The notes beneath the pieces are model-generated. The model saw only the letters and a program-made list of their open reading frames with translations, had not been told where the DNA came from and ran no database searches. Below, one piece after another: positions 46,905 to 57,704 of a stretch of 64,000 bases of DNA. Position 1 is the first letter of the stretch. Every line of letters starts with the position of its first letter. A program made the position numbers and the translations under genes. This stretch comes from Cristatella mucedo (lineage: Eukaryota > Bryozoa > Phylactolaemata > Cristatellidae), in NCBI GenBank assembly GCA_009760855.2, contig WPIO01000001.1:15797001-15861000 (forward strand). The letters are read 5' to 3'.

Positions 46905-47042
46905 ATAGCAGCAGCAGTGGCTTAGCAGCTATTGCCTACCCACAGTAAGCAATAAAGGATTGCCTACTGCTGGACTCAAATCCACTACTTGGGTGCAGAG
47001 CGCCCTACCCTTCGGCTAAGCTAAGGGCAATGCACGATACTG
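46905..47042 (-). mobile_element. SINE-A copy
   Basis: The reverse complement shows TTAGCTTAGCCGAAGGGTAG (A box), GTGGATTTGAGTC (B box) and AGGCAATCCTTTATTGCTTA (body). Confidence 0.65.
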
Positions 47043-47563
47043 CCTTGTTGGCTGTGGTTTTATTTTAGATCTCTACCCGTTATCTTCTCATCTGTTTGGA
47101 TGAACACATACATTGCCTTAAGCTAAAAAGTTAGATCGTTCACTTTTATATCGGAAACAAGTCAACCTCTTTTAGTTAAAAGTGGTACGTCAAGATCTCC
47201 AATTATCTGGTGTACGTATACTGTGCATAGTCAGGTTAAAGGGTTTCCGCAATGCAAAGCAAGCCGTTTTCCGACCCCAAACAAACTGCTACCATTAAGG
47301 TTTGCCTTTAGCCATCGAGTCAAGGAGCAAAGGAAAAATTGTATAGCAAATAAGGAGGTTAGCCCAGATTGTAAGTAGGAAAGGAGTATCAGCAATTACT
47401 AAAAAAATACACGCTGACCTTCCCTGCAGTCTTGCTTGATAGCTGTAATTTGCCACCACCTGAAGACCTTCAAAATGCTTGGAGAGCTTGGATAGTTTTC
47501 AGGCTTCTAGCTTTTTTTTTTACTTCCAATACTGCCCATGCACATTTCTAAATTTCAGGCCAG

Positions 47564-47569
<6 letters not shown>

Positions 47570-47602
<33 letters not shown>
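47570..47602. repeat. (TA)n microsatellite
   Basis: A TA run of about 33 bp. Confidence 0.93.
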
Positions 47603-47604
<2 letters not shown>

Positions 47605-47719
47605 GGACAAAGCAGGCTGTTTTTTTGAATGGTATCTGACCACACAATATCTCACCATCAAACATAAGGTTGCAAACTTTGCCTAAAACGTGGCCAACAA
47701 TTTGGAATCTCTGTTTAGA

Positions 47720-47805
47720 GAATAATAATTAGAATAACAAAAAACGTGTAGCACCCTGAGAGGACTCAATCTTTCTAGGTTGTTTACAGATGCTGAAAGG
47801 AAGCA
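47720..47805 (-). mobile_element. LINE tail fragment
   Basis: AATAATAATTAGAATAAC, then GTAGCACCCTGAGAGGACTC and TCTTTCTAGG. Confidence 0.6.
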
Positions 47806-47809
47806 TCTC

Positions 47810-49359
47810 AATATGCTTAGTGTTAACTATTCAAACAGTACACTATACCCAAAATTTTCTATCGTGCTAGTGCATCGAGCATTTTTGCACCCAAGTTTGA
47901 GTGCTTCCTCTGTCTGTATAAACGTCAAGCTATCAAAAATGCTGGCGTTGTATATAATTGTCCAACAATTTCTGCAAATGTGTAACTGCAGATTATGCAT
48001 CAAATTCGGTAAAATGTATTGGTCTTCGAAAATAATAATAGTAAACATCGTGTCGTGGCCCAAGAAACCAAATCTCTTGCACTCTACATATGCTGAAAAG
48101 GAACCCTGTCAACTGTTTAGTTAAAACATGCACATCAGCACGTGCAAACTTACAAAAGGCAGTTCATAAGGACGGAGCAAGAGAGTGTGTGCATGCAGAC
48201 AGATCCTGCTTACAAACCAGATGCATGCAAACAGGTTCTATATACATGAGTATACATTCGAACCTAATTGCAAATGACCTGTCTGTATACATAAAATATG
48301 TTCATGCTTTTAGGCATCATTTAATTTATTGTACATTTTGGGGATTCACTCAACGTCAAATGCGTGGATGTGAAAATACTCGATGGTGTATTACGATAGC
48401 ATATCTTTTGTACTACTTTTGAATAAGTCACTAGGCATTCGTTGGTAGGGGGCTGGTGGTTGCTAAGTGACCTGAGGTGCAAAGGAACTAAGCACTTTGC
48501 CATTGATTTGCACTCGGAGCCTGCTTTTTGGCTACAGCCAATTCAAGAGACTTTAAGAGAATCCAGCGAATCTAGACTGTCCAGATGCTTTTGTGTTTGC
48601 TGGTACGTTGGTATAGTAATGACCGTGAAGCCATTAGTTTGTGTTGTATTATCAGCACTTCTGTTTCTTACCGAGATGAGGACTTATCACTGTGTTGCAC
48701 TGGGCATGTCGTTTGCATGCCGAACGATTATGCTTGTAGTGTTCATTAATAGGTGCCCCCTTTCTTGGGCCTCCACCTGTGAGATTTGAATAGGTATACT
48801 TCTTGGAGTGCCTGTAAGACCAAGGCTACCACAGGCAAGGACATTAAATGACAGCTGCACCAATATCCTGTTCTGTCACGTGACTCAACCATCCCTAGCC
48901 TATTAAGGAAAGCTGAGCTGCTTTTCAATGTTGCACAATCTTGTGAGTACTATGTGCACTACCTTGCTTGTTTAAAAATAAAATAAAATAAAGGGCCGTA
49001 ATATACACATCGCTGGCCTGTTATTTCGAGGTATGCTTGCACATTAGCGTATGTATGTGAACTGCTAGCAGTTTAAAATTCTGCTGAACCCCCTTCATGC
49101 CTGTTGCGGGACTTGCCGATGTTAGCGCTTTATAACTCCTCTGCCAGCCTGCAGAGAAAGTAGGCTTGCATGTCATCCAAGACAAACGAGCTTGGAAAAC
49201 CACTTTCCTTTATTTGTGCTGAGTTGGCCTGTCAAGAAACTTGCTGTGGTATGCACGAAAGTATCCCGTTTGCCGGCGCCTGGCCTGCATATGATTTCTT
49301 GCCGAAATCTGGCTTCTGTCTCAGGCGCTTTGATCGGTCTTCTGATTACTATTTCTTGG
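47810..49359. other. Intergenic, no gene recognised
   Basis: Open frames up to about 115 codons occur, but none has a recognisable motif. A degraded LINE-tail-like stretch lies near 48030-48110. Confidence 0.4.
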
Positions 49360-50228
49360 TTTTCCCAAAATTTGACAGATGTTGACATGGTTTGGGCACA
49401 TCTAAAATGGAGATGGTTTATTGCATACAGTCATCTGAGTGTTCTCTTTTTTTGTAAATACATTGTTCATTTTGCCACTCATTTGTAAGTACTGCAGTTT
49501 CCAGCATTACTGTCTTCCCCTTGCCTCTATTTCATACGAATAATACACACTACGAGGCTCAAAATATGCCCACTGAACACTAAGAAAAGGAAACGTGCTT
49601 ATCATTCTTTGCATATTAAACAAGCACATTGCTGAGGCATTAGTATTTGAGGCAGCCAGTCAGGCTTTATTTGACCACCTGCTCGACCTGCCGGATATCC
49701 TTGCTGCCAGTTTTAAAGCACCTGGATAGATTTAAGTTCTCTCATGGTGCTATACAAGCAGTTTATTGTTATTGCTACAATAGCCCCTGTCTTATCATAG
49801 ATGAAGTGATCCCTCTTACGACCCAGGTCGTTGGTTCACGTTCTTCACACAGGGCAATACCTTGTTTCTCACTGCAAGGGGATGCTAGCCTGTAAGGCCC
49901 TTCTGCTGCTATCAAATAAAGCCTGACTGGCTGCCTCAAATGCTAATGCCTCAGCAATGTGCTTGTTTAATATGCAAAGAATGATAAACACGTTTCCTTT
50001 TCTTACTGTGTTCTGTGGGCATATTTTGAGCATCGTCGCGTGTATTATTCATATGAAATAGAGGCAAGGGGAAGACAGTAATGCTGGAAACTGCAGTACT
50101 TACAAATGAGTGGCAAAATGAACAATGTATTTACAAAAAAAGAGAACACTCAGATGACTGTATGCAATAAACTATCTCCATTTTAGATGTGCCCAAAACA
50201 TGTCAACATCTGTCAAATTTTGGGAAAA
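49360..50228. repeat. Long inverted repeat, arms about 315 bp
   Basis: The left arm 49360-49674 and right arm 49912-50228 are reverse complements with only scattered mismatches (outer ends TTTTCCCAAAATTTGACAGA and its complement; inner ends GTCAGGCTTTATTTGA and its complement). The 237-bp spacer holds a LINE-type tail (49715-49765) and a SINE-A-like segment. No target-site duplication is evident. Confidence 0.95.
49795..49935 (+). mobile_element. SINE-A-like copy in the palindrome spacer
   Basis: GACCCAGGTCGTTGGTTCACG (B-box region, about 49820), then GGCCCTTCTGCTGCTATC; its tail runs into the right arm of the inverted repeat. Confidence 0.55.
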
Positions 50229-50699
50229 GCATGAACTATATATATATTATGAGGAAGTTGTATCAGCCTGCCTTTACTCTAATATGGCCATAACAAGACT
50301 AAGATGACATTGCTGGCAGCAAACCAATAAACTATGCCACTTCTATTAAAAAGTCGTGGCTGACAAAAGCAAATACTTCTTAGTGTTGCAAGCAAGTAGG
50401 CCAGACCCCCTTTAGCAGTTCCCTGTAGTATCGATGTAGCAATTCCTTTCTATTGCAACATTTCGGAAGATTTACCTTAGTCCTGGAGCAAAAGCTAAAT
50501 AGCTCGGTGCTGCCTGGCCAGGTACATTTTTTAGTGATGCCCTAGGCCAAAAAGTAGCCATGGCTTCATCTCTCTATGCAACCTGGCCCGAATCGCCGCT
50601 GTAGGTGTTTGCCAGTGATGGCGTGGAAGCTGCGAAATTTGTAGTCCGTGCTGTTTTAGCTTATTGGTCCTAACTGGCTTTGTTCATTCATGAGAAATC

Positions 50700-50832
50700 G
50701 TGGATGTCGCCCTGGCTTGGACCAGGGATAAGGTGCTCGCCATCGACTAAAAAGTTGGTGGATTAGAGCCCTGCAGCAATTTGATGCACCTCGTTTGAGA
50801 CTAATTTCGTTTAGTGCATTATACGAAAATAC
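50700..50832 (+). mobile_element. SINE-B-like diverged copy
   Basis: GGACCAGGGATAAGGTGCTC (A-box region), GTGGATTAGAGCCCTG (B-box region) and a tail TAGTGCATTATACGAAA. Confidence 0.5.
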
Positions 50833-51292
50833 TCGAAATCGTTTTGCTCCATCGGCAAGGCCTTAAAATTAGGACATTTAGTGGCAGACGAGCAATATGA
50901 TCTTCAACCAAATTTGAGTGAAACGAATGCTGTTGCTGTGGAACAGTGAAGCAATGATTACGATGAATAACTACATGACGCCTTTTCTTGGCATGCCAAA
51001 GTATTTGCTTTTGGAGAATTAGAATAGCATGACCAAGAAATGCATACCTGCATTGAGTCTTTGGCACTGGAAAACCTCTGTCGCGGCAGTTCATATCCTA
51101 GATGTTACTGCTTGTTCAAGGCCCAGCCTAGCAATATAAATCTAAATGAAGTCATGCAGCTTCACAAATCAGGATATATTTTTGGAGTCATTTTCTGTTG
51201 GTGATAAAATGGAGGATTCACCCCGCACCTCTGCCGGGTATCTCCTCAATCCTTAAACAAAATGTGGCATTATCGAGCACCTCAGAACTTGG

Positions 51293-51375
51293 CTTCGTAA
51301 TTATAATAAATTTGAATAGCACCCTCAGAGAACTGAATCTATCTTTCTAGGCACTTGACAGATGCTGTATGTGGC
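51293..51375 (-). mobile_element. LINE tail fragment
   Basis: TTGAATAGCACCCTCAGAGA, TCTATCTTTCTAGGCACTTG; it lies just upstream of the RAD54L2 exon acceptor. Confidence 0.7.
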
Positions 51376-51533
51376 GCTTTGGGAAGGCATGGTATTGAGA
51401 TGTCATGATGCTTAATGCCTCAATGTCATGATGCCTCTATGTTTTTTCACCAACCGATCGATAAATGTTAATCTTGAATTCCAATTGTGTTGAATGAGTC
51501 AAAGGTATGTGTGATTACCTATATTTGTTTCAG

Positions 51534-51977
51534 GGGAAACCATGATTGCATCACTTGGGAACCAAATTCAACTAGGGAAGTCAAGAGTATTCTCATAATG
51601 ACTGCGTCAGCATCGTTTGAGAAGGCCGATCTCGAGGCTGATGTCCTAATATCAAGTGGCCAAGAGAGCGATTCATCAGGTGAGATTGACCCACTGGGAT
51701 ACCTCAGTGACCGTCCTCCATCTGAAGATGACTCATTCATTGACGAGGATGAAGACGATATTGACGGGAATTGCATAGACCAGTCTGAAGATGTGTCCTC
51801 ACAGGACGAGAGTGGCGATGCTTCCGGTGTAGGGGCTCCAACTATTGCCACAGATCAAAAGCACTTGCCAAGTGCTGGACACGAGCCAGCCACCAAGAGA
51901 AAAGGGGGTCCTGGTGATGCTTCCACTAGCAAAAAAAGGGCCAAAAGGAAAAAGGTATCCGAAAGGAGAAATATCAG
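51534..51977 (+). CDS. RAD54L2: RAD54L2 exon with start codon
   Basis: Acceptor TATTTGTTTCAG, donor AG|GTACAC (phase 2). Coding starts at ATG 51598: MTASASFEKADLEADVL resembles the vertebrate start (SASGSDPDLDPDVELED). The frame stays open back to the acceptor, so an earlier in-frame start in an upstream exon is possible but not needed. Confidence 0.85.
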
Positions 51978-54900
51978 GTACACATGTCTATAATCAAGTA
52001 TTGCATGTGGATTGCATGTAGCCACTTTCACTGCCTAAAACATGTGTGGTATTCTTATTTCAGAAAGATCCTCAAGGGCTCGCAGCTGGATGCCAACACA
52101 CTTGCAGCACAGCAGGATGAACTCGAGAGGAAACGCCGCCTTCACGAGCGATTGCGTGATGGCTTGCCCAGCCCGGGACTCGATGATAAGTCTATTTCTC
52201 AGCATGCCAAGGGCCTGTTAGAAGGTACACGGTGTTTTATCCTAGCTCTGGTGGCTTAACATCCTTTGATTTTGCATACCAAGATTGCACAGAAAGCTGA
52301 TCACTCTTGCTGTCCGTTGTGAAATTAGATGACGATGTTGAAGTTACAGCCATGTTGCACTTGCATATATTTTTTTGAGATTTCAAAATTGTATGCCACT
52401 TGCTGTTTTGAGTTCTCCAATAGCAGTGACACGCCCAACAGGCATTAGAAAAATACATGCTGATTGGTTGGACATGTAGCTGTTATATTGCTGCTAGTCT
52501 ATTGGCTGTAGGCTGCAGTGAATCATTACCTTAGTTTTGGAGTTCACCTAGAGTGGGGTGCTTGTGTCAGTTATATGGCAGAAATAACACCCGATGTTTG
52601 TATATGCATTTTTTCCTGCTTGTTTTGCTCGACCTTTCGGTAGCTTTTGATACTATCTATCAGAAAGTTCTTCTTTAGTACCTCTCATCTCCCCATGGGC
52701 ATCACTGGCACTGCACTGCAGTGGCTCAGGTCCTATCTCAGTGTGAGACTCCAGAATGTGAATGGACACAGATCGTCTGAGGAAACTCTGAAGTATCGGA
52801 TACCCCAGGGCTCTGTGCTTGGTCCTGTTCTTTTCATGGTTTATACTCTCCCTCTTGCCAATCTGATTACCAGACACAATCTAGGCTTTCTCGTATCTGC
52901 AGATGCCACTCAGTTGTACCGTTGCTTTGATCCCTCCTAGCCCTCCAGCACATCGAATTCTCTTAACTCCCTTGCTGCATGTATTGATGACATTCGCACA
53001 TGAATGACAGCAAGCTTTCTTAAATTGAATGATAATAAAACCAAAAACTAGTTATGGGCAAACCAAGTGTGATTCAGAAATTGGAAAGGTTAACTCATGC
53101 TTACAATCGGCTCCGACAGCATATGTCTTGTTGAATCTGCGCGAAATGTAGGCATCTCGATCCAATGTGACCTTTCATTGGACGACCACATCAGCTCCAC
53201 AGTCAAGTCTGCCTACTTTCATCTGCATAACATTACTAAACTTCGGGCTTGCTTAGACAGGGATACCACATCTAAATTGGTCCATGCATTTGTGACATCT
53301 CGTCTTGACTTCTGTAACTCACTGTTTGCTGATCTACCGGCCTGTGCAATCAGGTGCTTACAGATTATGTAAAACTCGGCAGCACAAGCTAGGCTTGTCT
53401 GTTGTGAGCGGTACAGTTGCCTCATCTCATCGCTTTTCGCCGACCTGCAGTGGCTTCCACTGGCGGACACAGTCAAGCAATGCATCGACTTCAAGGCTTT
53501 GCCACTCACTTTTAGGTCCCTTCATTCTTTGGCTCCAGCCTATCTCTCAGATCTACTCCCCCACCTGGCCAAGCATCGTACCACCCGCTATTTCGGAATC
53601 TAACTTTACCCATACCTCGTATACAAATCTCAAATTCTTTGAAGACCGTGCCTTTAGTTTGTATGCTTCCAAAGCCTGGAACTCGCTTCCAACTTGCATA
53701 TCGACACCCCCTGACTTGACCACATTTAAAAAGAAGCTAAAACGCATCTATTTATCACAGCATTTAGTGGGTCTCTGTGATTCGTCCTTGACGTGCTTAT
53801 GTGTGCTGACAGTGTGCATGCTGCCACTAACCATATCTGCATGCTGACCCTGTGTATGTCACTCCTAACCATGTTATGCTTGTTGTCATTGAGCATGCTA
53901 CCACAAACCATTCGATCGTTGTTCCTTTGTAGTAAATGTAAAGTGCCTGAACGGAAATTGAGTTTTCCTAGGGTGCTATATCAAATGTATTATTGTTATT
54001 AAAATTATTATTATTGTTTCTTATTTACTTAGACATTACTTTTATAATTATTTCAGAAGCAGAGAAACAAGCAGCAAGTCACGAATCGCAGGCTGGTGCA
54101 AAATCTAAGCAACCGACAAATGACGTGGTAGAAGTAATTGATTCCGACGAGGATGAGTGCATTATTGTTCACGACACCGATCGGGAGTGTGACGATAAAG
54201 ATCCAGAAAATAGTGGCAGTCATGTGAACGACACCCTTAATGTGCGCGACCATTTGGGACGTGTTTTGGTTAACGTTAATCATCCTGCAACTGATCCGGA
54301 CATTTTCTTGTCCTTCCGTCTTGCAAAAGCTGTAAAGCCTCATCAGGTATTGTTTCACCTGTGTTACTTTGCCCCCAAATGACCCCAGTTGACTAGTTTT
54401 CGTTGAAAACATCAAGATGTGTTTTTGCCCATTAAGGTGTGCTAACCCCTCAATGTCTCCTGGTAAATTAATGATTAATCAGGGACCCAAAACAAAGATA
54501 AGCAGGTTGAAACCAAAGGGTAAAAGGGAAGTCTGTTAATAACTTTAAAATATAGGAATAACAGAAACTACCATTGTGGGACTGAGTGCCAAAAAAGATA
54601 GATTGTCATTTCGAGCTGGGATGTATCTTGCAGTTGCCTTAGGTTACCTGTCAGTCAGTGCTCTACCGATTGAACTAATAGACTAGTCTTTTGGCACCAA
54701 CAGTGAGCTTTAAAACTTCGGCGTAAAATTTTCGGCCCAGGCACTCAAGTCAAATCGCAGCCTACTCTGTGAATATGGGTATTTTTCTATTTGTAAATTG
54801 TGTGCCATATATTAACGACTGCTGTAGTCAGCAATGACGAGAGAGTGTATCCTCTGCATGACTTAACTCTGGTCCTGGCAAGTGGAGGAAACCCCCAGAA

Positions 54901-57651
54901 GGGTTTTCTGCTGCATCCTCGGCAACCCCTGAGTTGCTGAATGTATGTTTGGCCTTTAGCTGTGGTTTCGAGTACAGCAGTAAATTATCTACAACTAGGC
55001 AGTGCTTCTATGTTGCAATTTTGGCATTTTGGCTCTGGTGATGATGGCTCAGCCAGCAGGTTTTTTTTATTGTACCTGAACTAGTTACTCTGGTGGCACC
55101 TATATAAGCAAGGCATCTGTCAGTCGCTGTACCGTGTGGGGCGTATGCCCATACCGTATGCGCATCTTCACGGCAGAGCCATAAGAGTTGCTTTTTTACT
55201 GCCATAGTTTTTATTGTAAGAACTGAAAACTGTATTGTGGGACCGGATCTCCTTAGTGCATGATACATGTTCATACTATTGAAGCAGAGACGGGACCTGA
55301 GAAGCAGAGCTGTCAAAGATCCTCATTTGATCGTATGTGCTTTCTCTGTGTTTGCCCTAAGGGAAATTGCTGTTTTCCTTCACTGCAGATGACTTTGAAA
55401 GACCCTCCTTATCGAAATTGTCATTTGCTTTGCTAGCTGAATGTTACTCTGCTTAAGTAGCACCTTAACTATATAAAATTTCCTTGCCACTCCCTCAGAG
55501 TAAAGTTTCAAAGGCATAGTTTTTAATAGGCTATGCTTGTCTTCAGTGTTGCTTTCAGCCATTATTTGTCCGATAGAGTTATCGCATTGCTTCAGCTCAC
55601 TGCTGTATTGTCAGAAACCGTATTACACACTTTTCGTTGACCTTATCTCAGCAGGCATGTTTTATGCAATATCGTCCATTATATTATTGCAGTAGCTTTA
55701 GTACGACTTAAAAATTGGCTAGATGGAGACGTCAATCACCACAATGTAAGAACCAGCTGGTTCCCTTTGGCTAGGTATATCGTTGTGGTCGCTCAACTGA
55801 AGCATGGCATATCAGTGGACCTGAAATAGCTATAATGACTAGGAGCATGTCAGTTTTGTACTGGTTTGTTCCACGTTTGGGCTTCATTCATACAGGGAAT
55901 AAATTTAATGAGAATAGCTTATTAGCCTTGTGTACCTGTGTGTCTTTTGTCACTGTAAGCAGCCGAAAAAGAGTAAAGTGAGTCATGTATGACTGAGAAA
56001 CAGTAGGGAAAAACGCATCGGGTACGTGGTTTAGACTTTGAATATAATCCACCTGTGCTACTCTCAGTTTTTAAAATCTTTCTCCGCCTTCCAGTGGTTT
56101 GGTCATCTTAGAGCGTAATTTCGCAGGCCTTGGCCTCACTCATTGCTTGATACTACGTGGAACTTAAAACTATTCTTTGCAACACTGACCCGAAGCTCCA
56201 TCTACTTGTGCGGTAGCCCACATTGAAATATTTTTGGTTAGAGGCTATATGAAGCAAGGAGATCTGTCTTACGTCGGCGGGCATGGATTTAACTGCTTCG
56301 ACTTGCATGTGTTCCTTTCCTTGACGAGGGAAAGTAGCAGCCAGTAGAACTTCAGTACACCGTAAACGTGTGACTATCGATTTGGCCGTGCATTTTCTGA
56401 ATTACCAATGAATGAGTGTACACATACTTCTGTAGCACCCAGTAACAGCGGTTTGTGAAGGCACTTGAAGCACCCTAAAAACAGTAGCTTGAAACAGCGA
56501 TTCCTCAATATATAGTCACTTGACAATCAGCCTAGGACCCTCAAACGATATAAAGCACCCTGGAACAAATTGTCACCACTATAATATGGGTTGTGGCCCT
56601 CAGTCTTTTGCAAAGTCTAAAACTGAATGTTAGTTTATTTAAAGTATAATCTAAATACTTAGTAAAAAACCGGAAAGAGTAATACTAGTTGCTACAAGAG
56701 GTCAGGGCTGACTGTCCATTGTCAGGCATACCAATCGATCCTAGCAAAGGCCAAATGTAGCCTATACAAAAATATTGTTGAATCACAAATGCACAATCCA
56801 AAAATGTTGGTGTCTACCATATCATCAACCATGTCCTTAACTGCTCCCACGTTAGCTCCTTACTCGGTGATCCTTGTGGTGTCCTAGCCGATCGTTTCTC
56901 TATCTTCTTTGTCAGCAAGATAAACAAAATCAGACAGTCCGTCCCTAAGGTAGCAATATCCCCTGTGGACTCTTGTCCCTCAATAAGATCAACACAGGAC
57001 TCATGTCCTTCCATTCCATGCACAATCTCAATATCTACATTCAAGGAGACCACGAGTGACCTTATCCTGAAATTCATCTCCCCGTCAAAGAGACCTACTA
57101 ATCACCTAGACCCTATTCCCCCTGTACTACTACGATGCTTAGATCTGCTGCTGCCATGCATAACTAACATAATAAATATGTCCTTAGCCTCTGGCCATGT
57201 CCCTGCACCTTTCAAAAAGGCTCTTAGACCACTAATTAAGAAAGCAGCACTGCACCCAGAGGACTTGAGCAGCTTTTCCCCAGTCTCCCTTCTACTGTTC
57301 CTATCAAAGGCACTTGAGTTAGTTGTGGCAGACCTGCTGTACTCTTATATTGAAATCTCAAACCTGGCAAGTTCCAGTCTGGATTTAGATTTAGAGCTAA
57401 TTACTCCCCAGAGTCAGTATTGCATAAGTATATAACGATCTTCTCAGGAATGCAGATTCTGGTAAAGTGTCTCTGCTTGTTTTGCTTGATCTTTGGGCAG
57501 TGTTTGATGCGATTGATCATTAAGTCTTTCTTGAGTGCCTCTCATTTCGCCTGGGCATCGCCGGTATTGCACTGCAATGGTTTCAATCATATCTCAGTGG
57601 GAGACCAGAGTATTGATGTGAACCGACAAAGGTCATCCGAAGAACCACTGA

Positions 57652-57704
<53 letters not shown>

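Noticed and set aside
48442-48789. Possible 115-codon membrane protein on the plus strand
   Set aside because: Hydrophobic stretch but no family match, start context or splice support; likely a chance open frame.
49170-49490. Overlapping open frames on both strands at the left palindrome arm
   Set aside because: They run into the inverted repeat and have no family signature.
33500-49935. Regularly spaced similar units that might suggest a CRISPR-like array
   Set aside because: They are dispersed SINE and LINE tails in both orientations in a eukaryotic genome, with no repeat-spacer periodicity.
51519-51851. Minus-strand Ser-rich open frame of 110 codons
   Set aside because: It is the antisense shadow of the acidic RAD54L2 exon.
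54620-54725. tRNA gene on the minus strand
   Set aside because: The A box is good, but the T-arm, anticodon stem and acceptor pairing could not be drawn, so it is treated as a SINE or tRNA relic.
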